A program made the translations under genes and the position numbers. A stretch of 64,000 nucleotides of DNA from Parasphaerochaeta coccoides DSM 17374. Lineage in GTDB: Bacteria; Spirochaetota; Spirochaetia; Sphaerochaetales; Sphaerochaetaceae. The stretch lies in assembly GCF_000208385.1 (NCBI RefSeq), contig NC_015436.1, positions 992,001 through 1,056,000 on the forward strand, written 5' to 3'. How positions within the stretch are numbered: the first letter of the stretch is position 1; every line of letters starts with the position of its first letter. Below, piece by piece: positions 45,568 to 54,694 of this stretch. Below the pieces are notes generated by a model. It was not told the origin of the DNA. It saw only the letters and a list, made by a program, of their open reading frames with translations, and did no database searches.

Positions 45568-46542
45568 TTATTCTCTCCCTCCGAACTTCTTCTCGGCAAA
45601 TTGGGTGAGTCCTATCAGAATAAAGCTGATGACCACCATGACGGTCGATATTGCATTTGCCATAGGATAATTCGGCGCTCCCATGAACGCCTTCTGATAC
45701 ATATACAAGGAAAGTACGCTTGTCCTGTTGGCAGGACCTCCGGATGTCATCACGTAAATCAAATCGAAACTTTTCAACGAACCGCTGATTGCCAGGATTG
45801 CGGAGGTCACGATGACACCGCTGAGCGCCGGAAGGATGATGTGACGTAACGTCTGACCCTCAGTCGCACCGTCTATACGCGCAGCTTCAATGACAGAACT
45901 ATCAATTTTTTGCAGGTTTGCCATGAAGATGATCAGATACGTACCGGTGTACATCCAAAGGATGACGAAAAGCACCCGGAACATGGGATATGTTGATAAT
46001 GTGGCTTCATAAGCAGGATTGAAAAGTTTCCTGATGATTTCAGGGAACGCTCCGTAGGGAGAGAAGAAACTTTTCCAGAGATTGCCGATTACAACCGTCG
46101 ATATGACGCATGGCAGGTAAATCATCGTCTGGAAGAAATCTTTTCCTTTCACTAACCCACGGTAAAGGATGTACGCAAGGATGAACCCCAACGGTATCTG
46201 TCCGAACACCGATATCAGGACAATGTACATGTTGTTCTTCAAAGCGAGATAGAAATAGGGGTCATTGAACATGCGCCCATATTGGGAAAAGCCAGTCAAC
46301 CGCAGTGGATTACGGACATTGCCGAACAAGGTTCCGCCAGCGTAATTGCTCACGCTCATTAGGACGGAGAATATCGTCGGAAACGTCATGACGGCGAAAT
46401 AAATGAGGACTCCCGGTAAAACGAGAACCCAGTATGCAACCTGTTTTTCCCTTTGGGAAGATAAACTTCCCGCTCCCCCCCTCCATGAGGCCAGACTCAT
46501 CAACCTCTTGGGGGCTCCGTTTTTGTCGTTACTATCAGCCAT
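45568..46542 (-). CDS. Sugar ABC transporter permease, MalF type
   Basis: Partner permease, 324 residues, with six membrane segments after a cytoplasmic N terminus of about 30 residues. The EAA loop is VIEAARIDGATEGQTLRHI, followed by ILPALSGV. GGAGGAGAAGGAG precedes the ATG. It starts 21 bp after the ROK regulator gene, so regulator and permeases are probably one transcript, while the binding protein also has its own promoter. Confidence 0.93.
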   Translation of the reverse strand: MADSNDKNGAPKRLMSLASWRGGAGSLSSQREKQVAYWVLVLPGVLIYFAVMTFPTIFSVLMSVSNYAGGTLFGNVRNPLRLTGFSQYGRMFNDPYFYLALKNNMYIVLISVFGQIPLGFILAYILYRGLVKGKDFFQTMIYLPCVISTVVIGNLWKSFFSPYGAFPEIIRKLFNPAYEATLSTYPMFRVLFVILWMYTGTYLIIFMANLQKIDSSVIEAARIDGATEGQTLRHIILPALSGVIVTSAILAISGSLKSFDLIYVMTSGGPANRTSVLSLYMYQKAFMGAPNYPMANAISTVMVVISFILIGLTQFAEKKFGGRE

Positions 46543-46563
46543 ATACGCTCCTTCTCCTCCATC

Positions 46564-47748
46564 CTACTTCCGGTATGTCTTGGGGTTCCGTCTGGCTTGG
46601 GTCATCACGTCATCCCAATCAAAATGCGTGCGGACATCGCGCTCAGAAACCATCGGAACCGAGAAAAGCTTATGTAAGTACATCAGCGCGGCTCCTTTCG
46701 CTACTACATATTCATCATTCGCATTGAATTTCAATTCACATCCGATTTTTTCCAGGATTGCGTTGAATTGCGGCGTCAGGGAAGCCAAGTCGGCACGTAT
46801 TTTATTTTCATCGGAAAATGGCTTTCCGTGGATGAAAACGACCGAAGGATCAAAGATGGCCAGAACGGACACCAGCGAGGAAAAAAGATCCTGGAACCAG
46901 ATTTTCCACGCTTCCTCGTCATATCCTGTGCGGACAAGCAGCTCAGATGGAAGCCCTGTCTGTCCCAAGGAGTCTTTCCTCCATGACAATGAGCAGAACT
47001 CCCCTGCCGCGCTGTGCCCGCCATGATAAACCGTACCATCGATGGACAGTCCGATTCCGACTCCAATACCACTGTTGTCATGAAAATAATGGTTTCCTTC
47101 ATGGTAATCAGCAATGATGGAGATGAAATCACAAGGATTCTCCATGCGATGCTCGCTCATTTCCAGCCAAGCGGTACAGTTCGCATCGTTCTCCGTGAGA
47201 ACGGGAATCCGGTATCTCTGGCGGAAATAATCATGCACATCAAATTCCATGAGCTTGAAAGGTTCAGCGTAGGTGATGATGCCGTTCTTGCTGTCCACAA
47301 TGCCAGGGAAACCCATGCAGACGGCAAGCAATGGCCGTCCGAGTTTTTCAACCTCTGAGAGGATAATGTCCATCAGATGTGTGACAATATCATCAAAGGA
47401 CTGGATGCCTGTAATCATTCCTTTATCAGACCATGCGACACGTCCTGATATGTCCAGAAGCACGGCACGGTAATGTGAAGGTTGAATATCAAGCCCAGCG
47501 ACATATCCAAAATCATGATTCAGTCTCAGGATGATGGGACGACGGCCGCCACGGGACATGCTTTCACCTTCCTCAGCTTCATGGACAATGCCCCATTCCA
47601 TCAAAGTGGCAATGATATTGGTCACCGTCGAACGATACAGGGAAAGTTCCTTGGCAATTGAGACACGGCTGATACCGGGACTGCGCCAGATGGCCTGGGC
47701 TACAAGAGAGGTGTTGGCATTTTTCTGAAAATTATTGTTTATTCTCAT
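46564..47748 (-). CDS. ROK-family transcriptional repressor (NagC/XylR type)
   Basis: A 394-residue regulator. The N terminus (1-80) is a winged helix-turn-helix: SLVAQAIWRSPGISRVSIAK then LYRSTVTNIIATLMEWGIV. The ROK domain follows, with GLDIQPSHYRAVLLD, and NSGIGVGIGLSIDGTVYHGG then SAAGEF. The CxCG zinc motif of ROK kinases is absent, so it is probably a regulator only, with a sugar ligand. GTGAGG before the ATG at 47748 fixes the start. It heads the permease genes and likely represses itself and the transporter through GTTTGT-N11-ACAAAC. Confidence 0.92.
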   Translation of the reverse strand: MRINNNFQKNANTSLVAQAIWRSPGISRVSIAKELSLYRSTVTNIIATLMEWGIVHEAEEGESMSRGGRRPIILRLNHDFGYVAGLDIQPSHYRAVLLDISGRVAWSDKGMITGIQSFDDIVTHLMDIILSEVEKLGRPLLAVCMGFPGIVDSKNGIITYAEPFKLMEFDVHDYFRQRYRIPVLTENDANCTAWLEMSEHRMENPCDFISIIADYHEGNHYFHDNSGIGVGIGLSIDGTVYHGGHSAAGEFCSLSWRKDSLGQTGLPSELLVRTGYDEEAWKIWFQDLFSSLVSVLAIFDPSVVFIHGKPFSDENKIRADLASLTPQFNAILEKIGCELKFNANDEYVVAKGAALMYLHKLFSVPMVSERDVRTHFDWDDVMTQARRNPKTYRK

Positions 47749-47793
47749 TTCCTCACCATCATGCCACAGTTTTTCACTGCTGTCTTGAAAAAT

Positions 47794-47818
47794 AGTTTGT
47801 TTGCTCTCTGTACAAACT
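47794..47818. promoter_or_regulatory. ROK-type operator, copy 2
   Basis: AGTTTGT-N11-ACAAACT, 46 bp upstream of the ROK start codon and 1 bp after its -10. It lies in the divergent region shared with the GH20 gene, so it may control both directions. Confidence 0.75.
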
Positions 47819-47819
47819 A

Positions 47820-47848
47820 AAATTATCATTGGATAATGGTGATGTCAA
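47820..47848 (-). promoter_or_regulatory. Promoter of the ROK repressor-permease operon
   Basis: On the minus strand TTGACA (47843-47848), 17 bp, TAATTT (47820-47825); GATAAT at 15-bp spacing is an alternative -10. The promoter-operator geometry equals that of the binding-protein promoter. Confidence 0.6.
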
Positions 47849-47920
47849 CAAAAAAATAGAGAAGATTCGGACATGCCTTGTGATTGACGCAGGACTACGG
47901 GGTATGATAAGGATGCAAAT

Positions 47921-49501
47921 ATGAACACAGATAAAGATTCACGTCCCAAGGGAACGCAAGTCCCACGGATTTCACAAACGCTTGTTCCTCGCCCACTGGC
48001 AGTACAGGATGAGAATGGGGAGTTTTGTTTTACTGATGATGTTCGCATCATCCATGAAGTTGGTTTCTCTGACCAAGCAGCTTTTCTTGCCAAGGAAACA
48101 GGAATATCCCACTCCCACGTCATTCCTTGGGGAAACTATACGGCAGAACATGGGGAAAAAACCCTTATGGTCATGCTCCGTCATGAAGACGGCCTTCCTT
48201 CTGAAGGATACAATCTGGAAATTACTCCTGGGTTCATCCGGATTACAGCGTCCGAGGGGAAAGGCATGTTCTGGGGCATACAATCACTCATGCAATTATT
48301 CCTTATAAGGAATGATGAATGCGAAGACTCTGCCGTTCTCATTCCCTGCGGGACAGTTCATGATGCTCCTGCTTTTGCGTGGCGAGGCTTCATGCTGGAT
48401 TGTTGCCGTCATTTCTTCACGGTGTCGTTCATCAAGAAACTCATAGCAGCGGCCAGCAGGTTCAAGCTGAACGTCTTCCACTGGCATCTTACCGATGACC
48501 AAGGCTGGAGAATCCCCATCACAGAATATCCTGCCTTGACCGAGATAGGTTCACGACGAACGGTACTTGCGTATCAGGATGGCCGGACTTACGGCGGCTT
48601 TTATACTCACGACGAGATACGCGAGGTCGTTGAATATGCAGCCAGCCACAATATGGACGTTCTGCCGGAAATCGAGACTCCCGGACATGCTTCGGCAATC
48701 CTGGCTTCCTATCCTCACCTTGGATGTGAAGGCGTCGGCTCTTTTTCCGTGGAAGACAGGTGGGGAATCTTTGATAATGTCTTGAATGTCGGCAATGACG
48801 AGGTCTTCACCATGCTGGACTGTGTCATCAGGACCGTTGCGTCCCTTTTCCCCTTTCCTTATATCCATATAGGGGGAGATGAATGTCCCCGCGTCCAATG
48901 GAAGAACGATCCTTTATGCCATGAGAGAATCAAACAGCAAGGGTTGAAATCCGTCGATGAGTTGCAAAGCTGGAGTACCGTCCAAGTCAATTCCATCGCG
49001 GCACATCACGGCAAGAAAATCATTGGCTGGGACGAGATACTGGACGGAACGGATACCATGGGTCTCCCCTCCGATGCTGTCGTCATGTCGTGGAGGGGAC
49101 TTGAGGGCGGTATCAAGGCGAGCGATGCTGGACACAAGGTCATCATGTGTCCCACGACGCAGGGTTGCTATCTTGATTACAAGAACTATGACTCCCCGGA
49201 AGAACCGGGAAACCTTGGCATGGCGACTGTCCGTAAATCTTATGAGTTCTCTCCAACCCCCCAGGGCATGAGCGAAAATCAAAGACATCTTGTCCTTGGT
49301 GGTCAAGGCAACCTGTGGACGGAAAAGATACCATTTTCCCGGAATGCCGAATACATGCTTTTCCCACGGCTCTGTGCCCTTGCCGAATCTTTCTGGCTGG
49401 GAGACGAAAAGGATTTCGAGGACTTCGCATCACGGATGGACACAATATACAGACTTCTCGACATCATGGACCTTAGATATTATCAAGGCCCGTGGGCATA
49501 G
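47921..49501 (+). CDS. GH20 beta-N-acetylhexosaminidase, cytoplasmic
   Basis: The enzyme releases terminal GlcNAc or GalNAc by substrate-assisted catalysis. It is 526 residues: a GH20b-like N-terminal domain (about 20-150), then a TIM barrel with RGFMLDCCRHFFTVSFIKK, HWHLTDDQGWRIPI, and the catalytic pair Asp320-Glu321 in HIGGDECPR. The C-terminal active-site Trp region is LGGQGNLWTEKIP. There is no signal peptide, so it acts on imported oligosaccharides such as chitobiose. AAGGATG precedes the ATG. It diverges from the ROK gene and probably belongs to the same regulon. Confidence 0.93.
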   Translation: MNTDKDSRPKGTQVPRISQTLVPRPLAVQDENGEFCFTDDVRIIHEVGFSDQAAFLAKETGISHSHVIPWGNYTAEHGEKTLMVMLRHEDGLPSEGYNLEITPGFIRITASEGKGMFWGIQSLMQLFLIRNDECEDSAVLIPCGTVHDAPAFAWRGFMLDCCRHFFTVSFIKKLIAAASRFKLNVFHWHLTDDQGWRIPITEYPALTEIGSRRTVLAYQDGRTYGGFYTHDEIREVVEYAASHNMDVLPEIETPGHASAILASYPHLGCEGVGSFSVEDRWGIFDNVLNVGNDEVFTMLDCVIRTVASLFPFPYIHIGGDECPRVQWKNDPLCHERIKQQGLKSVDELQSWSTVQVNSIAAHHGKKIIGWDEILDGTDTMGLPSDAVVMSWRGLEGGIKASDAGHKVIMCPTTQGCYLDYKNYDSPEEPGNLGMATVRKSYEFSPTPQGMSENQRHLVLGGQGNLWTEKIPFSRNAEYMLFPRLCALAESFWLGDEKDFEDFASRMDTIYRLLDIMDLRYYQGPWA

Positions 49502-49531
49502 TTTCAGGCTGTTTCAGGCTGTTCAGACCAT
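49502..49531. repeat. Short tandem repeats between gene ends
   Basis: TTTCAGGCTG is repeated twice in tandem and followed by the diverged copies TTCAGACC and TTCAGAC. They fill the 30 bp between the GH20 and YhbY stops. No stable stem or U-tract is obvious; the role is unknown. Confidence 0.5.
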
Positions 49532-49834
49532 TCAGACAAGCTCCGGAGGAATGATGACAACTCGTTTCTGCGGATCCTTGTTCTGCCTGAACATGATGAC
49601 GGTGAAGCCAATGATCCTCACCACTTCGGCATTGGCAACGGCTGCCAATGACTCGGCAAGCTCCGCGACATCGTCCTTGTGTGCCTGGAACTTCACCTTG
49701 ACCAATTCATGGCTTGCAAGGGCTTCATCCAAAGCCCTTGCCACACGGTGGTCAGCCCCATCCTTTCCAACCATTACTACGGGCTTCAAATCATGAGCTG
49801 CTGCCCGTAGAAAATTTCGTACATTGCTTTTCAT
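49532..49834 (-). CDS. yhbY: YhbY/CRM-domain RNA-binding protein
   Basis: A 100-residue single CRM domain, family-length, binding pre-50S rRNA during ribosome assembly. It shows FLRAAAHDLKPVVMVGKDG with the conserved basic GxxG-type loop, ALASHELVKVKF, and IIGFTVIMFRQNKDP. The ATG at 49834 is preferred over the upstream frame from 49870, which lies within the preceding gene. It starts 10 bp after the acyl-CoA ligase stop and is probably co-transcribed with it. Confidence 0.9.
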   Translation of the reverse strand: MKSNVRNFLRAAAHDLKPVVMVGKDGADHRVARALDEALASHELVKVKFQAHKDDVAELAESLAAVANAEVVRIIGFTVIMFRQNKDPQKRVVIIPPELV

Positions 49835-49844
49835 GGTGAGGATT

Positions 49845-51605
49845 CTACTTGTCCTTGAACTTCTCCGCAACCAGGTAACGCTTGATTTTCTTGGTACTGC
49901 TCATTGGCATTGGTTCATCAGTGACCGTCAGACGACTGATCTTCTTGTATGGCGGGAGGTCACGGTTCACCTGAGTGATAATCTCCTGGATACGGGACTC
50001 AATGGCTTTGGCTGCCTCCGCCTCGTCAGAAAGAGCTGAAGCGACTTTCTTCCTGAAGACATCGCTTGGCAGGACAATGGCACGGATGCCCTCGCCTTTC
50101 GTCTTTGGATTGATGATGTACCCTATGATACAAATTTGCTCAATCTCGGTGAAAAGCTGGAACTTATCCTCTATCTCCTCAGGAAAGACGTTCTTTCCTC
50201 CCTCAGTGACAATCAAACTCTTTGAGCGTCCTGTCAGATAAAGATACTTGCCGGCGTCCAGATATCCAACGTCGCCGGTATTCAACCAACCATCAGGGCT
50301 GAGAACCTCGGCGGTCGCCTCCGGATTGTTATAGTAGCCCTGCATGACGACCGGTCCCTTGACCATGATTTCTCCTATGCCGTTGGCATCAGGATTCTTA
50401 ATCTTCATCTCGATTCCGGGAATCATCTTGCCAACTGAATCTTCGATATAGGCATACTGAGGGTTCAGGTTGATGATGGGGCTGGTCTCGGTGAGTCCGT
50501 ATCCTTGCACAAAGTCAATGCCTAGCTCATTGAACATTTTGAAGGTCGATGAAGGCAGCGGGCCGCCGCCACAGATGCAGACACGGTTGTTCTCCAGAGC
50601 TATTTTTTTCAGCAAGAAGCCAAACATCTTTTTCCCCGGATTGACCTTGAATACCTTTTTGATGAAGCCGGATACACCCATCAGTCCACGGATGATGCCA
50701 TACAGGACAATCCCTTTTTCCTTGATACCTGACAAAAGCCCTGACAAGAGCTTGTTGAACAGCATGGGGACACCGAGGAACATGGTGACCTTTCCGTCAC
50801 GCAACTCCTTGAACACATGGCTGATTACCAGCTTCTTACCGAATACGACAGCAGCTCCGACGCTCATCGACTCAAGGAATACTGCAAGCATCGTATACGA
50901 ATGATGAATCGGCAGGATTGCGTAGAATGTGTCAGTATGGGAAAGATTCATGTGTGCTTGGGCGAGATAACAGTCGCTTACTAAATTGTGGTTAGTGAGC
51001 ATGACACCTTTGGGAGTCCCTGTCGTACCGCTGGTGAACATGATGGCGGCAAGGTCTGCAATTTTGGTCTCCGGATATACGGGAGCCGATGAACCCGCCA
51101 AATCCAGCACATAAGGATGCGGGCTACCGGGTGTCTTCTCCAGGGAAATCCTTTCGACAAGTCCCAGGGAGCCGTCCTTGTCAATCAGATCAATACGTTC
51201 TTCATCGACAAACAGGCGGGTGGCGCCGGAAAACTTGATGAACTTCTCGATATCCACGTCATGAAGGGAATAATCAAGCGGCACAATCACAGCCCCGACA
51301 GTCGCTATAGCCAGATAAGACAATGCCCATTCCGGACTGTTCTTACCAGTCAGGGCAATTTTGTCACCAGGCTTCACCCCGGTTTCCTGAAGATACGCCG
51401 CGATGGCATCGATTTTGTCCTTCGCTTCATTATAGGTAAAAAGAATATGCTCAGGTGAGAAGGCCTCAAAGCAACGCCTGTCGGGAAACCTGTGGGCAGT
51501 AATGCGGAACATCTGGGACAAGGTAGGCCACTCCTCGGTAAAGAACTCTCCCTTGTAGTTTTGGAGAAAGTCCCACGGCGTATGATTCCATTTCTTCTTT
51601 CCCAT
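49845..51605 (-). CDS. AMP-forming acyl-CoA synthetase, second copy
   Basis: A 586-residue long-chain acyl-CoA synthetase-like enzyme, paralogous to the one at 29.9-31.7 kb. Its motifs are FTSGTTGTPKG, GYGLTETSP, WLNTGDVGYL, GRSKSLIVTEGGKNVFPEE and the catalytic Lys region SSTKKIKRY. The ATG at 51605, after GGGGAGA with 9 bp spacing, is preferred over 51611 and the unsupported longer frame. It precedes yhbY by 10 bp. Substrate unknown; no beta-oxidation genes are near, so it may serve lipid uptake and phospholipid synthesis. Confidence 0.92.
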   Translation of the reverse strand: MGKKKWNHTPWDFLQNYKGEFFTEEWPTLSQMFRITAHRFPDRRCFEAFSPEHILFTYNEAKDKIDAIAAYLQETGVKPGDKIALTGKNSPEWALSYLAIATVGAVIVPLDYSLHDVDIEKFIKFSGATRLFVDEERIDLIDKDGSLGLVERISLEKTPGSPHPYVLDLAGSSAPVYPETKIADLAAIMFTSGTTGTPKGVMLTNHNLVSDCYLAQAHMNLSHTDTFYAILPIHHSYTMLAVFLESMSVGAAVVFGKKLVISHVFKELRDGKVTMFLGVPMLFNKLLSGLLSGIKEKGIVLYGIIRGLMGVSGFIKKVFKVNPGKKMFGFLLKKIALENNRVCICGGGPLPSSTFKMFNELGIDFVQGYGLTETSPIINLNPQYAYIEDSVGKMIPGIEMKIKNPDANGIGEIMVKGPVVMQGYYNNPEATAEVLSPDGWLNTGDVGYLDAGKYLYLTGRSKSLIVTEGGKNVFPEEIEDKFQLFTEIEQICIIGYIINPKTKGEGIRAIVLPSDVFRKKVASALSDEAEAAKAIESRIQEIITQVNRDLPPYKKISRLTVTDEPMPMSSTKKIKRYLVAEKFKDK

Positions 51606-51848
51606 CTGCATGTCTCCCCGTGCTTGTTCTGCCCATGACAAGCAATGTCTTATAGCACCATTACATGATACACATTCTTTGAAAAAACTCAATGACATAA
51701 AATCAAAATATGTCAATTTGTCAGTTACAAAACCTATCCAGGCACTATCAGGTATCTGGTTCAGGTATCCACCCAGGCATCAAGTCCGGCAGAAGTCGTT
51801 GACCTTGCACTCATGTCCATATTAGAGTGGCACGGGGGAAAATCAGGC

Positions 51849-53231
51849 ATGAGTTTCACAACCTTTGAGAACGTCGTCTCCTGGCTTGACGGCCAGATGA
51901 ACCTGGAGAAGCTGACCACAGGATATACCAAACGGACGTACAGGCTGGACAGGATGCATGCCCTGCTCGACCATCTTGGACACCCGGAGGCGACTTTCAA
52001 GTCAATCCATGTTGCTGGTTCCAAGGGCAAAGGCTCTACCGCCGCTTTCATAGCCAGCGGGCTCAGCGCGCTCGGACATCGGACGGGACTCTATATGTCT
52101 CCCCACGTAAGCGATTACCGGGAAAGGTTCACACGTGCCGGACAGTTCTTCCCAGATGCTGAAATCATCGCGGCGGCAGACGCTCTCCATGAGGCGATAC
52201 AGGACTTCCACTTCTCCGACCAGTGGGGTTCGGAGGCTCCCACGACCTTTGAGCTGTATACCAGCCTGGCGTATATGTTGTTTGCGCGTAGCGGATGCTC
52301 ATGGGCGGTCATCGAGACTGGACTGGGCGGCAGGTTGGATGCCACCAACACGCTGATGCCGGAAGCGGCGGTCCTCTGCCCTATTGAACTGGAACATACA
52401 TCCATCCTGGGTTCAACCTTATCCCAGATAGCCATTGAGAAATCCAAGATTATCATGCCGGGCAGACCTGTGTTCGTTTCCTTCCAGTCACAGGAAGCCA
52501 TGGACGTATTCACGGCGGAAGCCCATGCGCAAGGAAGCGACATGACGACTCTTGCCAGGGAAACATCCTGCATCTCGGCGAAGACGACAAAAGAGGGGGA
52601 ATTGGTTGACATTACGTGGAAGGATGGACAACTGACCCGCATGCGGCTCAGCATGATGGGGGAAGTCCAGGCGGAGAATTGCGCCCTTGCCCTGCTCGTC
52701 CTTAAGAAGCTGGGACAGTACCAGGCGGGGAAGACGGAGGCGGCATTGGAGACATGCCTGCTCCCCGGACGTTTCCAAGTACTTGCAGGATGCGGCACCC
52801 CCCTTTACATCGATGGCGCGCATACCGTCAACAGTCTGACGCGTCTAATGCATTCCTTCAAGGAAATTCACGATGAAACGAAAACCACAGTCATTTATGG
52901 CGCTCTCCTGGATAAAGATCATGACCACATGACGCGCATCATCCTTGAAACAGCACATACCATCATTGTCTCGACACCCGGCCATTTCAAGAAAAGTGAT
53001 CCTGATGCGTTGTACGCGACCTTCAGGAAAAATGCGCAGGATATGGGACGGGATAGTGATATACTCCTGATTAAAGACGCACGGGACGCTTTGGAGGAAG
53101 CATTCAGGATTACGCCACAGGACGGAGCAATCCTATCATGCGGTTCCTTCTATCTTGCGGGGGACATCCGTCAGGCATATGATGGACTCATGGAAAGCAT
53201 GGAGAAAGGACGGGAGACCGCATGTCCCTGA
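51849..53231 (+). CDS. folC: Folylpolyglutamate synthase / dihydrofolate synthase
   Basis: Mur-ligase-fold enzyme adding glutamate to folates (and probably dihydropteroate). It is 460 residues from the ATG at 51849. The N-terminal P-loop is HVAGSKGKGSTAAF, and LSPHVSD-type folate motif appears as MSPHVSDYRERF; the Mur signatures continue with ETGLGGRLDATN and IELEHTSILG, and the C-terminal Rossmann domain carries YIDGAHT. GGGGGA lies upstream with long spacing; an in-frame ATG at 51813 is an alternative. Its end overlaps the rqcH-like gene by 10 bp. Confidence 0.92.
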   Translation: MSFTTFENVVSWLDGQMNLEKLTTGYTKRTYRLDRMHALLDHLGHPEATFKSIHVAGSKGKGSTAAFIASGLSALGHRTGLYMSPHVSDYRERFTRAGQFFPDAEIIAAADALHEAIQDFHFSDQWGSEAPTTFELYTSLAYMLFARSGCSWAVIETGLGGRLDATNTLMPEAAVLCPIELEHTSILGSTLSQIAIEKSKIIMPGRPVFVSFQSQEAMDVFTAEAHAQGSDMTTLARETSCISAKTTKEGELVDITWKDGQLTRMRLSMMGEVQAENCALALLVLKKLGQYQAGKTEAALETCLLPGRFQVLAGCGTPLYIDGAHTVNSLTRLMHSFKEIHDETKTTVIYGALLDKDHDHMTRIILETAHTIIVSTPGHFKKSDPDALYATFRKNAQDMGRDSDILLIKDARDALEEAFRITPQDGAILSCGSFYLAGDIRQAYDGLMESMEKGRETACP

Positions 53232-54694
53232 ACTGGCGGGAAATTGAAAAGATCCTCTCGGAGCTTGAGCTCGCAGGCTGTCGGTTCGGCAGGATGACTC
53301 AACCGACCTTCTCGTCGGTCGTCTTTGAACTATACGCCCCGGACAGAGCCATGTGGCGGCTTTTCATTGAAATAGGGAACCAAGACGCCCGCATCCATAG
53401 GTTGAGTTCGGATGCACGCCCAAAGGAAGATGAAAAAGTACGGAAGATGGGCAAGAAATTGCGTTTCGTCCAGTTCTTTCATGCCCAGCTGGAGGGAGCC
53501 ATCATAACCGCTGTCAAGCAACAGGAGGGAGACCGTCTCGTCCGCATCTCTTTCCGTGCCGGATGGGGAAACGGTTTTCTGTTCATCCGTCTGTACAGTG
53601 GCGCGGGAGCAAACATCATTGTCACAGGAGAAGACCTGATAATCAAGGATGTTTTGCTACGCAGGCCACAGCGAGGGGAGATTCCTGGAAAACTGTTTGA
53701 GTCTCCGGATTTCTCCATCCCTTCTACCAGTGAAGCAGAAAGGTTCAGTGTACGTGACTACCCTTCTTCTCAGGATTTCAACTCCTTCATTGAGGAAAGC
53801 CATGCCGGTGATGCCATCCAACAGGATGCGCTCGATATTCTCCGTTCCCGTCTGGAAGACCAGCGGGATGCCGCGCTTGCGGACATAGAATCATCCATAC
53901 GCGCCATGGAGCGCAGGAAAGCGGAGAACGAACAACATGAATCCCTCAAGCATACCGCAGATCTGCTGGCGTCACACATCTATCTTATTGGAAAAGGCGC
54001 ACAATGGGTGACGATCAAAGATTGGAGCAGGGAAGATGGACATGAGATGACCATAGCACTCGATCCGCTTGCCTCCCCTTCCGACAATGCGCAAGCATAT
54101 TATGATAAATACCGACGGACAAAAGGTGCCGCGGAACATGCGGAGCGGGAACTTGAGCAGTTGGAACGCCGGAGGAATGAAACCCTTGATTATTATACCG
54201 ACCTGCTCAGGGTGCGTGAGGAAGACCGCAGGGATACAAAGGTACGTTTGAGCCGTGCCCTGAAAAAAGAACCGGCAAAGACTCCAAAGGAAATCGAGAC
54301 AGGCATCATCCGTACCAGCGGAGGCTTCACGTTGATTGCAGGACGAAATGCACGCGAAAATGATGCGCTGCTCCGCACTGCTGTCAAAGGCAATGACTGG
54401 TGGATGCACACCAGAGATGTCCCCGGAGGATATGTCTTCATAAAAAACATACAAGGAAAAACGATTCCTTTGCCGGTTCTACTGGATGCCGCCCAGCTTT
54501 CCGTGTATTTTTCTAAAGTACGGACAGCAACTCACGCCGATGTGTACTACACCCAGGTGAAATATTTGAAAAGAGTGAAAGGCGGGAAGCTGGGATTGGT
54601 CATCCCTACCCAGGAGAAGACTATACATGTAAAGGTGGATGTTTCACGAGTCAAGGAACTGTTGCAAGGAGGAGAGGCCGATGACATTCCATGA
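53222..54694 (+). CDS. NFACT-family protein (RqcH/Fbp-like)
   Basis: Ribosome-quality-control factor of the RqcH/NEMF family, which binds stalled 50S subunits and recruits tRNA-Ala for C-terminal tailing; some members are annotated as fibronectin-binding. It is 490 residues, a compact form. NFACT-N spans about 1-200 and retains Asp104-Arg105 in EGDRLVRISF, aligned with the DR tRNA-contact motif of Bacillus RqcH. A coiled coil follows (about 215-345), then NFACT-R with GRNARENDALLRTAVKGNDW and MHTRDVPGGYVFIK. It overlaps folC by 10 bp and the next gene by 14 bp. Confidence 0.88.
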   Translation: MSLNWREIEKILSELELAGCRFGRMTQPTFSSVVFELYAPDRAMWRLFIEIGNQDARIHRLSSDARPKEDEKVRKMGKKLRFVQFFHAQLEGAIITAVKQQEGDRLVRISFRAGWGNGFLFIRLYSGAGANIIVTGEDLIIKDVLLRRPQRGEIPGKLFESPDFSIPSTSEAERFSVRDYPSSQDFNSFIEESHAGDAIQQDALDILRSRLEDQRDAALADIESSIRAMERRKAENEQHESLKHTADLLASHIYLIGKGAQWVTIKDWSREDGHEMTIALDPLASPSDNAQAYYDKYRRTKGAAEHAERELEQLERRRNETLDYYTDLLRVREEDRRDTKVRLSRALKKEPAKTPKEIETGIIRTSGGFTLIAGRNARENDALLRTAVKGNDWWMHTRDVPGGYVFIKNIQGKTIPLPVLLDAAQLSVYFSKVRTATHADVYYTQVKYLKRVKGGKLGLVIPTQEKTIHVKVDVSRVKELLQGGEADDIP

